Below are positions 17,154 to 30,610 of a DNA stretch of 64,000 nucleotides, one piece after another. The stretch is taken from positions 1-64,000 of the forward strand of contig JAXRKN010000017.1 of assembly GCA_038502055.1 (NCBI GenBank), read 5' to 3'. A program made the position numbers and the translations under genes. Under the pieces are notes generated by a model. The model was not told where the DNA came from and did not search any database. It worked only from the letters and a program-made list of their open reading frames with translations. Each line of letters starts with the position of its first letter. The stretch's first letter is position 1. The DNA is from Tanytarsus gracilentus (taxonomy: Eukaryota; Arthropoda; Insecta; Diptera; Chironomidae).

Positions 17154-19479
17154 TCTAAAATTAAAATTCATTAAATTAATAGGCATTTTTTTTTGATTTT
17201 TCTCTCAATTTTTCCTCCAACTTAATCTTTTTGCTTTCCATAAACGAAATCTCAGTCATTTTCGTAATGGCCGTAAAAACAATTTGAGCCATCAAGAAGT
17301 TCCATCGCAAAGAACGTCTCTCGCTGTTGTTGCCTGTCGACATCAATGAGTCGAGAGTTTGGAATAATGTTTGGCATGTCGAGAGAGTTAATGTCTCGAA
17401 CTCTATCTACAAAAACAGACGAAAAGAATCATTTCACGAAAAAAATACGAGCGAGAGCATGTTTGGAAATCTGATGGGAATTTCGAGATTACATAAAAGA
17501 GCTCAAAGTTAGGTTTTTGCCATTGAAACGTTGAATAACATCAAAAGAGTCTAGCGAGTAGAAAGTTAATAAGAGAATCTGCAATTTATTTCACTTTTCA
17601 AGTGCATTTTTTTCGCTCACGTAATTATTTTTTAGCAAGTCACATGGCATGTCAATGCTTACAAATACTTAAAATCGATTATCCCACGTATGAGTTTGAA
17701 ACGAAGGTAAAAATAATCGCACATTTGTGCCTTTTCCATCTCCGTACATGCATGAGCTCGAACAACATCAACGAAATAAAAAAAATAATACTTAACTACA
17801 GAATTTTTGCCTTGTTTCTGTCAAAGTTGATTAATAACGCTCAGCGGTCGACTGTAAAGGGAGAGCGAGTCGTTTTATGGCAGTATTTAATAAATTATTG
17901 AATGGAGTGTGCTGAGGCATGCAATTAAGAAGAAGAATCATCAGTCATCGAGTGATGGAATGGATTGAGGAGGTGTTAGGTGATGTAATGTGAAATTCAT
18001 TTGCCGATTGACTGATGTGTGTCTATGCGGTCATTCAATGATGATTGAAAAATTTGATGAGTGGAATATTTGCATGGAGTGAAACTTTAAAAAATTGAAA
18101 AAATCGTTAAAAAGTTAAAATTTATCTAAAAATATTTTGAATCTCAAAAATACGTTACAAATTTTGATGTTGGCAAAACTTACAGAATTATTGAGAATTT
18201 TTTTTAAAGATTAATTTTATCTCAAAATTTTAATCAAAAACTTTAAACCTCGAATTTTATTGTTTAAAAATATTTTTCCGTCTAACAATTTTATCTTTCA
18301 ACAATCTCCACCGAAATTCGATAGTTCCATCAACAACATCCCAAAAAAATATAATTTAGCAATTTTTTAGCCATGTGAGTAACTTTGTTGTTTCCCGAGT
18401 TGAGTCGTAAAAGTAAACAAAAGTTTAAAGATATGCGTTGTTTACGCTAAATATCAGAGAGAAAATGAATGAATGAAAAAAAAACTCCTCCAGATATCTC
18501 ACATCATTTACGTTCTCATTCTCTCTCTCTTTAACCCCATTTTTTTACATCACGATTTTTCTTCTTCCATCATCATCATCTCGCGGTGCGTGTGTGTGTA
18601 CGGTGTATTTATATTATTCAAAGTCAAGAGCAGCGAATGAAGAAAAATATAAGAAATGAAAAATAAAAGTGAAGTTGATTTTTTCTTCTTTCTCTTCACA
18701 TTTCGCTGTTTATATATTTTTATTATGAGATTGAGATGGAAAAAAACATAAAAACGAAAAATCTTCATAACGAATTACGGCAACAACAACAATAACATGA
18801 AAGCCGGTCGACGTCTTTGGCACACAGTGTGAATCGACAGAAATAAGCGTCAAAAGAGAAGGAGAGAAAAGAGTGAATTCAATAGAAGCGAATTAAAGCG
18901 GAATAAAGAGAACACACAGCACTCAGCACATATAAGAACGACGCTTTCAGTTAGTGACAAATTGCTACTGAATTTTTTCTTCTCCTTTCTCTCTCATTCA
19001 TCGTTGAGGATGGTCGTTGAAAGCGTCCGAACGAAAATTACACAATTTTTTTTCTTCTTCTTTGTCCATCCGCTACTGCTGCCATCGACGGTCGTCGGAA
19101 AGGCCCCATTATCATTATGCTTAATTTAATGAGTGTTTTCTTAAGCATTCTCTCTTTTTTCGGGTGCCTCTCCTTCAGCGATGAAATGATGATCATTGTA
19201 TTGACGACATTGTGGATGGCTCTTTATAGAACGAGTTTCTGCGCAATAATTTTCGATTGATGCTAAACGATGGTAATTTTGAAAATTATTGGGAATTTTT
19301 ATTTAATGCCTTGGCAGATGATGGGTGCAATGTGCTTACAAGTATCGAGTTAAGTGTGTGAGATGTACTTAAAAAAAGTTGATGGTGTTTTATTTTTGGA
19401 ACGATAATTTTTTAAGGTTTAATGAAAAAATATATTTAAAAATTTTTGGACTTCCAAAATTTTGAACTATTAACCTTTT

Positions 19480-19738
19480 GAGGGATCGTTAGGAAATTAC
19501 GTCACACTTTTTTAAATATTTTTTTATTTTTGTCTCTAAATTTACATAATTTTAACATAAATACTTATTTAAAAAATATGTTTAAAAAATATACGTGACG
19601 TAATTTACCAACCATCCTCTTTTATAAAATTATGTCACGCCTGTTTACTATTTAAAGATAAAAAATTCACCCATTTAAAATTTAACATAAAGATGAAAAA
19701 TTCAAAATATCACGTGACGTAATTTCCAAATGACCCTC
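19480..19738. mobile_element. MITE-like pair with GAGGGTC..ATTACGTCAC inverted ends
   Basis: The left end reads GAGGGATCGTTAGGAAATTA then CGTCAC. The right end, reversed, reads GAGGGTCATTTGGAAATTAC then GTCACG. A third copy of the end (GTGACGTAATTTACCAACCA, then TCCTC) lies internally at 19595-19619, followed by ttataaaattatgtcacg. The simplest reading is two short non-autonomous elements of about 140 and 119 bp in tandem. No coding capacity. The target duplication was not clear, so the superfamily is not assigned. Confidence 0.6.
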
Positions 19739-22700
19739 TTTATAAGGCAATCAACGACCCTCTTAGAAATTACTCTTAAAATATTCCTCCAGCAAGTTCA
19801 TCTACCTTCACATTAAAAATAAACCAATTTATCAGAAATGTAAGCCACGCATTTTTTCCATTACATTTTTTTCTTGTTCGAAAATTGACTCATAACTCAC
19901 GCAATTCACGTATTCATTATCAAGAAGAAAAACTTCATGCCATAAATCGCTGACATGACAATCATTCGAAATTTCCGAAAACTGTCGTATTTTAGAAATT
20001 GTTACCGTTTTTGTGTGTTCATATATGCATTATTAATTGAATCGCGTGTTTGGGTAAAAATTGGTATGTTTCGCGAAACTCGACAAGCGGGCAAGAAAAT
20101 TAAATTGTCGAGGAAAAAAAAGAGTTTGGTAATGATAGTTATTTTGTGAAAAAATGTTCTTGCGGGTAAAATGTGAAAATTTTTATTAAAACCTAAAATT
20201 TTAGTATTGAAAAATTCTTACAAGGACAAAAATTTCCCATTTAGAAACAGAAACAAAAGTGGCAGGAATAAGTTTTTAATAACGAAAAATTCTTGAGCTA
20301 AATTGAAGTCTATTTACACACCACACATAGTCGTTACGTTAGCAGGGAGGCGGGAGATGGAAAATATAATGGTTTTGTGGCTTTATTTGCTTTTCTTAAT
20401 TGCTAGATGAGCTATTGCATATTAAATACTCACTTCCCTTTCACCCCTCGAATGTGTGCTCTATCACTTTAGTTGTTCAGCAAATAAAATATATATTTTG
20501 TACAAAGAGTAAACTACAAACAGAAAAACCCCGACATTTTCCAATAAACACGAACATGAAATAAAAATAAGGCGAGGATGAAATACAGCAAACGACTAAC
20601 ATGAATATTTACTTTCCTCTCGCTTGCAAGGCTATAAATTCTTGAATGGCACATAACACAACACAGAAAACTCTCTCAAGAGTGAACAAGAACTTCCATC
20701 ATAATCATTTCAAGAGTTTTTCGAGACTGAAACGTGTGCAGTTTCGGTGAAATTACCTCTCAAACTTTTATACACTGCGCGTGCACATTTTGCCAATTGT
20801 CACGTTCGTAAAAGTTTTTTTTCTTCCTATTAATTATGCTATTTTTGAAGTCACATCTCAACGCCCTCGACTTTATGCAACATTTCATTCATTCTCAATT
20901 ATTTTTTCTCTCCCTGATCACTTTTTCTGTGTCAACGGGCGCTTGTTATTCTTCTTATACAGAAATAAATATCAATTTTGAATTGCTTTGACGTTGATAT
21001 TCTTTTTTATGTTGAGTATAATTTTTTTCCTCATCGTGTATTCATAAAAAGAAGCTCATACAATTTCCTTTCAGAATTTCCATACAAAATATCTCTTTTT
21101 TTTGTGAAATATTATACATGACAAAAAGAAGTGATTTAATGCAAGCAAGCGAGAGAGAAGGTGGGGGTATACGCTATGAGTGTGGATTTAAAATATATTT
21201 TTTTATTATGACAGGTTGGTAAACTAGTGAGCTTATGGAGATGAGATTTTACCTTAGATAGAGAAATAATTTTTAATAAAATTTATGAGGCGCTTACCTA
21301 TTCGGAATTTTGTGGTTTCCTCATTTAACCAAATTTATTTTGTTTGATTTTCATCAAGCCGTTAAAATGTTTTTACTTTTTTGTTTAATTTGAATATTAA
21401 TTTCTAAAGCAAACGAAAAAACTTGGAATCACCTGGGTATATTTAATTTATTTTAAACTTCGTGATAATTTTAAATTTCCGTTAAATTTTAAAATCATCC
21501 TAGTTTTCATCCATTGCAACTCAACCAATAATATTTCAGCGTTTGAGTAAAATTATACTCGCAATTTACGAGTGAATGGGAAGCCTCACTTGAAGTTGTT
21601 ATTCACTCGAATTGACAAAAAGGAGGCACGTGAAATGTGATTTGAATATCAGTGTGAGTCACATAAAGCCAGAACGACAGCCATATCGAATATTCATGAA
21701 AGTTCTCTTTTTTTCGAGTGAAATAATTTGCATAAATTTAAAAAAATGTGGCACTAATCACATTAGGAATGTCTGTTGGGGATTTTTAATTAAAATATTT
21801 TTTGAATTATTTAATTTTTAGCTTTAAATTCGACTTTAAGTCATAAAAACTTTTGTCATTTGATATTTTTTCTCGTCATCCTTTTCAGCCATAAAATTAC
21901 ATGAGTTCGATAAATAAAATTTGATATCCTTTTTTATGACTCTCTTCACAATACTTGTACTGCTCTCATGTGTCTATTTTATCACACCGCAACTGCCAAT
22001 AGTTGAAGCCAAAAACACAATTTATGACTTCCTAACCCGAATTCGATTTAAGAAGTTTATTTTTGCTCATGCATGGTTGAGTTTTTCTGTGTAGTTGCGT
22101 GCATGCATGAAGAATTTAATGAAGATCTTGAAACTTGAGATTTATTGATTTTTTTACTGCATTATCTGAATCTCTATTTTAACGTCATGCTCTATAAATT
22201 TCACTCAACTATTTATGGCTCACTCAATTTAGTGTAGAGCAAAAGAAAAAGAAGAAGAAATCCTCGACTACTGTCCTATATCGCACGGAATTGAGCAATA
22301 AAATCAATCGATAATGGTGGCACAACTGCTAATGACAAGTTTCAATCAGCAAATTAATGAAATCCAATTTACAGCCCCAGGGCGCAATGACGACATTCGC
22401 AGCAGATGGATAATCAATGAAAAAATAACATTGAAAATATATAAGAGAGTCTTATCAACTTTTTTTATATTATATATTTTATTATGAATGAGAAATATCA
22501 ATTGTTTTTTTTATTGCCACTGCTGCCTCCATTGTCTGACAGTTATTGGCTCTGTCACGAATACATAAATGAGAGGAATCAATTTTGTGTCGACTAAATT
22601 TCCGAAAATTAAATTTTTTATTATACTCGAAAATATTAAATTAATAAAATTTGTATTCAGAGGTTTTTAAAGTTTATTCCAAAAATTATTAATTTAAATA

Positions 22701-24569
22701 GTGAAAAATATTTTAATTAAAGATTTTTGAATGAGAGAAATATTTTAATTTCAATATTTATTCTTTTAACTATTTAATAATACTTTGATATAACATGCAT
22801 GAAGTACTTATTTGATTATTAATTTATTTAAACTTTCATAATTGATTTAGTATTTTTTCTCTCTTTTAATAATTGAAATTAATAAAACACTTGATTGCAT
22901 AAAAATTTATTTTCAGCAGATTAAAAACCACAAAAATTTTAATTGCCTGCAGAATATTTAATGAATTGTAATAAAAATTATTTGCTCATTAAAATAAAAT
23001 TTGTGATGGTTTTTAAAAAGTCATTAATGATTAATTATTTAATGTTAAATGTCCTTTATGATTTTATCATTTCTTCCATGGTTATCTCACCACTCGACTT
23101 CAATTTCATGTCCATTATGTCTCCACAATCATCGATTTTTCTAAAGTCTTCAATAAAGCCATAAAATTTATAAAATCGAATTGTAATTAAGTAAACAACT
23201 CCGCCCTCAAATACCATTATCTCTCATACAAACATCGTGTGATTCTGAATTCAATTTTCAAACATAAACACCATAAAATTTTATTACAGTAAATTCCAAT
23301 TCCGAAAAATGTTTTCATTTCAAATCAATCAATATTCCATGGAGCATTATTGACTCACTGCAAATTTTACGATTCGCTTTTGCATTATCATCGCGATTAA
23401 TTTTTGCTCTATTTGAATTTGAACTCGAAAAGCAAACAAACAAGAGAATGCCATAAATTTCAAAATCGAGCCATTATCGATTTGTTCGAGCGAAAAGCAC
23501 TTCACCAGAAATAATCAGGTTCCGCCTCGATGTGTGAATGCGACGTGATTCGAGAGAGGATATTTTTCGTGATTGATGTGAATCAATGGCTGATTTATCA
23601 AAATTAATGATTAATCATTCATGAAGAGAATTTTATTTCAGGAATATAAATTGCAGCTAGTTAAAAAAATTCTCTCCTGCTGGGCATCGCTCGAGAAGAG
23701 AGAAAAAAATCTCATTAGTCACATGTGTGCAGACTGGCATTGTATACAATTCTAAAAAGTATTTTTCTTTTATTGCCATACGAGTTTAGAGTTCAGCAAC
23801 GTACACATTATGCATTTTAAATATACCATGAACTCTCTACGAATAAATTTTTTTGTGCTTACTCAGAAAAGAGGCAAAAGTCCTCTCTTTTATGGCTTTT
23901 TTTGCTTTGACATTTTCTGCTACTTTGTAATTTTAATGAGATTTTAATTTGATAGTTTTCAACCGCCTGCAAAGCGACATGACCGAAAGGAAGCAGTTTG
24001 TGTGTGTGTGTGACTGTGGAAATTTAATATTTTTAATATCTCCAGAGGTTATTTAATATTTTTTTTGCTATTCATAATTCTTAGGTTGTAAATGAATACC
24101 TTATGGGGATTCCGACACGACTTAAGGACTTAGAAGTTATGGAAATATTCAATTTTCTCATTTCTTCACTCTCGAATGATTTTTTGAGGTTTTTCGATTT
24201 AATTTTTTTTCTAGATTAATTTACGGATGAACTAGAAAATTATGTAAAATGAAACCGATACAAGTTTACGGGTTGAGATGAAAAATTGTGAACTAGAAAA
24301 ATGAGTTGAAACCGACAAAAGTGAGTTGAAAGAAATTCCTGAATTTAAATTTTTTTAGCTCTTCATTTAAAAAATAATTTTCGAACCAATTAAAAATTCA
24401 TTTCATAACCAGCTCAACATTTCATAAATTTTAATTCTTTTTTTCGCTAATTTCCATTGAAATTGAAAGCAAAATTGTGGAAGTCGAAAAAAACTTAAAA
24501 ATAATGAAGCGAGGCAATAATAATCAATTTTTGTTCATAGTTTCTTTGAAAAGTTATCTGATGAATGAA
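19739..24569. other. AT-rich non-coding stretch
   Basis: No gene, RNA or transposon that I can support. Many short purine/pyrimidine tracts and TAATTA-like runs occur, as expected for insect intergenic or intronic DNA. The small open frames have no domains and no repeated relatives. Confidence 0.5.
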
Positions 24570-24577
24570 CAAATTAC

Positions 24578-25355
24578 TAGAGATCCTCACGGTTTTCACC
24601 GGTTCGGTTATAACCGGTTTTCACCGGAATTTTTAATAACCGGTTTCACCGATTTTTTTCTTCCGGTTAACCGGTTTTTCTACTTTTTGAAATTATTTTA
24701 ATTTTATTAAAAAATTACAATTTAAATTTATAAATATTATCAATGTTTTTAACCGTTTTTATGTTTATTTTAATAAACCTATTTTCAAATACTAATATTG
24801 TGAAAAATCAGGTACTAAATGTCCACTGAACTTACGTTTCTCATGTATCAGATATTAAGATATCAAAAGTTTTGTTTTATTCAATACTTTTACGCTTTAT
24901 CACAATTCAGTTTAAAGTGATTTATTTTATTAAAAAAGTGAAGTGAATTTTGGATTTTCGACAACGCGAGACAAAAAGTGTTACGGTAATTATTGTGAAT
25001 ATATAGTAGTTTTTTAATATTTTTTGTCGTAGCGGAACGTCGTTTTTCGGAAGTAAATCATCTAGTCAGCAAGCTTTTCAATAGACTTGGAATGAGAACA
25101 TCAATGCAATTGCCTTTCTGAAGTGTTATTTTTGAAATAAGTTAAATTAATCTTTTTTATTTAGTTTTTAAGTTTTTTAAGTTATTAAATTAAATTTTCC
25201 TTTATTTAAAATTTGTTGTTTTTTTTAAAAAAATCCGTTTTTTTCTCAGAAATTTAGATAAAAACTCATAACCGGTTAACCGGTGAAAACCGGTTATGAG
25301 CTTTTTAAAACCGGTTAAACCGAAATCGTTAAAACCGGTTATTTAAGGATCTCTA
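24578..25355 (+). mobile_element. Non-autonomous hAT transposon with 8-bp target duplication
   Basis: The 778-bp element starts TAGAGATCCT and ends AGGATCTCTA. It is flanked on both sides by CAAATTAC (24570-24577 and 25356-25363), a perfect 8-bp target-site duplication as expected for hAT. Both subterminal regions are packed with AACCGG/CCGGTT palindromes, likely transposase-binding sites. A transposase C-terminal remnant is inside. The intact duplication suggests a fairly young insertion. Confidence 0.93.
25020..25121 (+). pseudogene. hAT transposase C-terminal dimerisation remnant
   Basis: Reading from 25029 gives VAERRFSEVNHLVSKLFNRL and then GMRTSMQLPF before a TGA at 25119. This matches the style of the conserved hAT C-terminal dimerisation domain (VERxFS...NRL). 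Only about 30 codons remain, so the rest of the transposase was lost by internal deletion. Confidence 0.8.
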
Positions 25356-25363
25356 CAAATTAC

Positions 25364-28029
25364 AATCACTCAATTTCTGCCCTCTTCTTTGTCTGAAATA
25401 ATAATAATAATTTTTTTGTGAGCAGAAAAAAAACAATTTGTGTTAATGAAAAAATTGCGAATTGAAAAAAAAATATAAAAGATCGCTGAGACTTTCAAAT
25501 GATGATGATGATAATGGCAAGCGGCAATTTTCTCCCCTAAAAAAAGATTTAAATTGAAAAAAAAAGAGTTCATGTATGAAACTAAAACCGTAATTGTATG
25601 ATGCACAAATAGTGGTTTGCGAAGCACTAAAAACAATATTTTTGCTCTCTGTCGATGCTACTAACTACATACACACATATATTCTGATGTTATAGCGCTT
25701 GTCTGCTTTTGCGGTTATGAGATCCCATGAAAATCATATTACAGCTCGACAATTGGTTTGGTCTGGAAAATTTTAATAAATGCAATGCTTTCCAAAATGA
25801 TACTTTTTATGTTTTCGATGGTTGAAAAATTTGTGCGGGATTTTTAATGAAAAATAGAAGAGAAAAGTTAGTAATGAACAGTAATTAATGATTTTTTTCT
25901 AAATTTTGTTGATGAAGTTTAAAAATTATTTTTAAAAAAATACATAAAATTTTATATATTTAAAATATATAATGTACGTATATAATATACTTGACTTATG
26001 TATATCTATTTTATAAATTTTTAAACTTGAGTTCTGTAAAAACCTTCTTATTGTAAAAATTAAACTCCATCAAATTCAATTTAAATTTTATCCGGACAAA
26101 ATGCTCATACTAAACTTTATTCTTCTCCAAAATCATGCTAACGGCATTTTAAAATATCTGCTGTGGTTTTTCGGTAATATGCATATGATTATGATGATGG
26201 TTGAGTTGCAATTAACATTTAAATTGCATTTCAAATAAGCTGTTATGTTGAATAAATTTGAGCATATTGGCAAAAAAAATATTTCAATTTTAATTTTAGA
26301 TGACACAAAAGCAGAGAAAACAATGAATTTTTTTTGAGAAGTATTTTTAATATTTTTTTTGGAATACAATTGCGGTTTCAAGCAGCATTCATTCCATCAA
26401 CATCAGAATATCTCTCTCGCAAACACATATTGAATGGCTCTCTGTTATTTGTGGTATTAAAATAAGTCGAAATTATGCGGGATTAAAACAAAAAAGAATT
26501 GTTTGCAGCGATGAGAAGCAGCAAAGAGTAAAAAATTAATGGAAAATAATTTTTGCCGCATTATATTTTTTTCAGCTCTCTCCCTCATGATCGTGCCGTG
26601 GTTCATTGTTAGAATTTTGCAAGGAAAAAAATATAAATTTATGTTTAAAATGCCTCGAGGTTTCCACTGAAAATAACAGCAAGAGAGCACGAAAAAAGTA
26701 TAAAAAATTAAGCCACAAAAAAATAACATGAAAGAGTTGTGTGCATGTAAGTGTGGATGTGGGAAGAGATTTAACAACTGCAGCACAGAAACGAATATTT
26801 TTAATGAAAGGGGGCGAATATTTAAAGGTTCTTATCTACTGTTGTTGCAACCCGCAGGCTAAACTATCATCAATGATTATTTCGTATATAAAAAAATGTT
26901 GGTTCATTATCTCTGATTGAATTTGTAATTTGGTAAAGCACGAATGCATTACTATGGTCATAAACAGCAGGAGAGTCTTTCTATGTTCGGGCTTCAAATT
27001 ATTAAATGGATGAAAAATTGATTTCGAGATAATTTCTTGAGAGATATCTAAATTATTGTTATGATGCACTGTGAGGGTTAGTTTTGATGTTTTTCATCTT
27101 CTTGGGTTATTTAAAAATTATAATGGTTGAGAATGGATTTTTTATTAAATACTTGAACCGAGAATTTATTTAAAATTGCAAGGAAATCTTTTTATATATT
27201 TTTAAATAGCTTAGAATATAAAAAGCTTGTAAATTCATCTCTTCTAACTTTATATAAATTTTTATCCTTTTTAATATAATTTCCCACCCATAATTACCCA
27301 CCTTAATGCCACACGATAAAATTTCTACGACTTACTTTTTTCCGTTTTATAATTCCATACATTTAATGAGATTAAAAATTATGCGCTAAATTTTAATTGC
27401 AAATTCTCTTTTTCCTCCGTCACATGACAACTTTTTTCACGCTCATAATTTTTTTTACTGTTGATGTCAGCGGATTATTTAAATGAGCGAGATACGTTTG
27501 CTATTTAAGCAGATTTAGAGCATGAAATACAGCAAAATATTTTAATTAATTCCCCCGAAATGAAAGAGCACTGAAGAGGATTTTTGATCTGTGACAGTGA
27601 CATGTTATGCACATTAAAATCAAATATTAATTCAGCAATGCATCAAGCAAATATTTATCTCGCACCCTCTCTCGAATGCAACCATTTGGTGTCATTTTAA
27701 AACATAAATTTATTCCAATTTTAACACCATCCTGCCATCCGACATAAATTTCTTGTTTATTGCCGCATTTTTCGACTCTATTATTATTATTGATAAAATG
27801 TTTGCGTTCCCTCCGAGAGAGTCAAATTTCCCTTTGAAATGTTGTGATGGATAGAGAGGGAATTGCACACACGTTTGATTGTTTACCGAACCCCGAATCG
27901 AGGACACAATGTGAAGAGGGTGAGATATGAAAATAACAAATCGGAATATTATATGGTGTGTTATTGAGATATTGAGAGGGGTGATGAGGATAATTGGATA
28001 AGCAATTTTCAATGCACTGCAACATTTTT
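25364..28029. other. AT-rich non-coding stretch
   Basis: No supported gene. Short frames of 77-109 codons occur on the minus strand but consist of low-complexity Phe/Ile/Asn-rich sequence without domains. No repeat structure of note. Confidence 0.5.
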
Positions 28030-28072
28030 AGTGTAACCCACGAAGTGGTGTAACACTTATATGCGCCTATTT

Positions 28073-28103
28073 CCGTCCGTCCGTCCGTCCGTCCGTCTGT
28101 CTG
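28073..28103 (+). repeat. (CCGT)n microsatellite inside the modular element
   Basis: Seven or so CCGT/CTGT units next to the left end. The inverted copy at 55861-55900 has a gacgaca tract in the same place. Confidence 0.85.
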
Positions 28104-28268
28104 TTCCATCGAGATCTCGGCTCCTGAGATAGCTAGAGACTTCTAGTTTTCGCCAAATGGTAGGTCTATGAATTTAGATTCGGCCATTTTAGGAATTATG
28201 AGGGTCATGACCACAGGTCGTGCCATGGACAGCCCTAAATGCCATTTTTCATACAAATTTCCTGTTAT

Positions 28269-28600
28269 ATGGCTTCATGTATGTCGTTGAACTCGTATTT
28301 GTATCAGGAATCGAAAGGCATTGATGATATTTGAGGAATGTCTATCATGGCCATCCAAGAGTGCCACCAATGTCCATCACGGCCGGCCAGTAGTGCCCCT
28401 AATGTCCATTTTTTAAAAGTATGGCTTCATGTACCTCGTTGAACTCGTAATTGCATCAGGAATTGATTAGCATTGATGATTTTTGAAGAATGACCGTCAC
28501 GGCCGGCCAGGAGTGTCCAAGGAATGCCACTAATGTCCATTTTTTAGAAGTATGGCTTCATGTACCTCATTGAACTCGTAATTTGACCAGGAATCGATTG
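28269..28600 (-). repeat. Degenerate 120-bp satellite units in the modular element
   Basis: The phrase atggcttcatg occurs at 28269, 28421 and 28552, each followed by cgttgaactcg or a variant. These are reverse-oriented relatives of the units at 12.1-13.1 kb, with spacing changed to about 152 and 131 bp by small insertions. Confidence 0.8.
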
Positions 28601-28611
28601 TCATGGATCTG

Positions 28612-29085
28612 AAAATGGAACACTGTGGAAAATGGAACACAATGGAAAATGGAACATAGTGGAAAATGAAACGCAATGGAAAATGGAACACAATGGAAAA
28701 TGGAACACAATGGAAAATGAAACACAATGGAAAATGGAACACAATGGAAAATGAAACACAATGGAAAATGAAACACAATGGAAAATGAAACACAATGGAA
28801 AATGAAACACAATGGAAAATGAAACACAATGGAAAATGGAACACAATGGAAAATGGAACACAATGGAAAATGGAACACAATGGAAAATGAAACACAATGG
28901 AAAATGAAACACAATGGAAAATGAAACACAATGGAAAATGAAACACAATGGAAAATGAAACACAATGGAAAATGGAACACAATGGATAATGGAACATAGT
29001 GGAAAATGAAACACAATGGAAAATGGAACACAGTGGAAAATGAAACACAATGGAAAATAAAACACAATGGAAAATGAAACACAGT
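28612..29085 (+). repeat. 17-bp minisatellite (GGAAAATGGAACACAAT), about 28 copies
   Basis: Nearly perfect 17-bp units. Because 17 is not a multiple of three and the unit lacks stops on the minus strand, all three minus frames stay open for over 200 codons; these frames are artefacts. The inverted copy at about 55307-55640 has the sister unit with CATG in place of CACA. Confidence 0.92.
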
Positions 29086-29250
29086 GGGAAGCCATTTTTG
29101 GGAAGCCATTTTGGGAAGCCATTTTGCGAAGCCATTTTTGGGAAACCATTTTTGGGAAGCCATTTTGGGAAGCCATTTTGGGAAGCCATTTTGGGAAGCC
29201 ATTTTTGGGAAGCCAAAAGGAGAGGCCAGAAGGGGAAGCCAAAGGGGAAG
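29086..29250 (+). repeat. 13-14-bp minisatellite (GGGAAGCCATTTT)
   Basis: About ten units of gggaagccatttt(t), degrading to agccaaaagg at the right. The counterpart at 55041-55185 is ggggaagccttttagg. It directly abuts the 17-bp array. Confidence 0.85.
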
Positions 29251-29309
29251 CCAATACTGATCTGTTACAAGTGGGTTACACGGCAACACCCACGTGTGGG
29301 TTTTGAAAC

Positions 29310-30551
29310 ATTTTTTTTATTTACGGTCAAATGTGTCCACATCATGAGTTTTTCCATCAATCAGACACTCTCAACAGATTTTTATTTTCTCCCTCTTGTG
29401 CGGCATGTGTAAATTGCCTCAAATTAGAGATTTAGTTATGAAAAAAAATTGCTGGAGGTGGAGAAAAAAATTTATCTTACTTTTATGGCATTAAATGGAT
29501 TTTTTGTTAAACGAAAATAAATTCAGGGCAGGGGTAAAAAATTTTATAAAATAATAATTTTCAGTTTAAATGTAAAAATAACTTGTAAATATTTTTTATT
29601 TTAAAAATTTTAAGTTTCCATCCCCTGCCTAAATCGCCACCTCAAAAGTCCCTCATCTCCATATTTTTCTCTCTCTCTCTGCGGTTTGCCAGAAAATAAA
29701 ATTTATTAAAAGAACGGCACACAAAAAATGTCATTGCTATCGCTAAAAACTATTGTCCTCAGCATCAGCATGAGACTTTGAGACTTTGCGGTAAGCTTCG
29801 ATCTCTCGCTCGTTCCACAATTGAACATTGTAGCATTATGTACACGTTTATATGTGCTCGGTTCGTTATTTACGACTTCAAGTGAAGAGATAATCTATAA
29901 TGAACGGTCAATAAAGTCATTTATGGTCTCCAAGATTGAGATTTGAGTTTAGGTTTCGCCTCTTTTCCTCTCTTTATTTGTTCAATTTCAAGGCGCATTT
30001 AAGCGAATCGATAACCACGTGAGACATTCTTACATTCATTCTCGACATCAAGAAAAAAAGTCACTTGGTACATTATAAAATTGACTTACTTTTGCCTTGA
30101 AGCCAATCGAAACGAGAACTATGAGTGCTTTATTGGTTTCTCTATTTATTAATGTTGTTTACAATCGATTCCACCTTAAAAAATATTTTTCAGCCAGTAA
30201 TTGAAGTGTAAATGAACGATTTGTGTCAGTTTGATATTTTTTTCTCGTTTAATTGAGTTATTATAGGAACTTTGTTTGGCCATGAGGGAGGTTTGTTAAT
30301 TAAGTTTATATCGATGGTGGTTTATTGGTTTATAATTATGGAGATAGATTTTTGTAGAAACAAGTGGGTGCCCGGTACGCAACGTTCTTATATTTTTCCT
30401 GTAGCTCACATTTTGCAGGTAGATATCAGATATTGGTTCTCTTTAAATGATTAAGTAATTAAGAATTTATTCAAGCTTTCATGATTTTATGTTTAATAGG
30501 CTAATTTATTTAAATAAGTAAAAGTTTTATTAAATTTTAATTTCACATTTT
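29310..30551. other. AT-rich DNA downstream of the GH31 gene; no gene seen
   Basis: Between the modular element and the polyA signal of the glycosidase gene. No open frame with support. Confidence 0.5.
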
Positions 30552-30557
30552 TTTATT
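30552..30557 (-). terminator. Polyadenylation signal of the GH31 gene
   Basis: AATAAA on the minus strand, 54 bp past the stop codon and followed by an A-rich run. It fits the 3' end of the GH31 mRNA. Confidence 0.5.
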
Positions 30558-30610
30558 AAAACTAAAATCAAATCTAAAAAAATTTCAAATCCTACCAAAA
30601 TTTAATTAAT

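Larger units (their letters stand above)
14550..19479. other. AT-rich non-coding stretch
   Basis: No open frame here looks like a real gene; the frames are short, show no domains and have no similarity to each other. A (CT)n microsatellite lies at 15265-15281. B-box-like motifs occur at 14722 and 17143. A somewhat GC-richer patch at about 18780-19130 could be a promoter or 5' UTR, but nothing proves it. Confidence 0.5.
28030..29309 (+). mobile_element. Modular TIR/minisatellite element, copy 1
   Basis: The left end has GTAACCCACGAAGTGGTGTA and the right end, reversed, has CAAAACCCACACGTGGGTGT: imperfect inverted ends that are themselves near-palindromic. Between them, in order: (CCGT)n, a conserved block of about 160 bp (cgagatctcggctcctgaga onward), degenerate 120-bp satellite units, a 17-bp minisatellite and a 13-14-bp minisatellite. 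The copy at 54981-55943 has the same order in reverse orientation, so this is a mobile family and not random simple repeats. No transposase. Superfamily undetermined. Confidence 0.75.

Noticed and set aside
18931..19123. TATA box (tataag) with initiator tcagtt, followed by a 37-codon ATG frame
   Set aside because: TATA to initiator distance is about 18 bp, too short. The frame is Phe-rich and has no relatives.
28530..29289. Three overlapping minus-strand frames of 217-240 codons
   Set aside because: They are the same 17-bp minisatellite read in three frames; 17 is not a multiple of three and the unit lacks stops. The product is a meaningless FHFPLC repeat.
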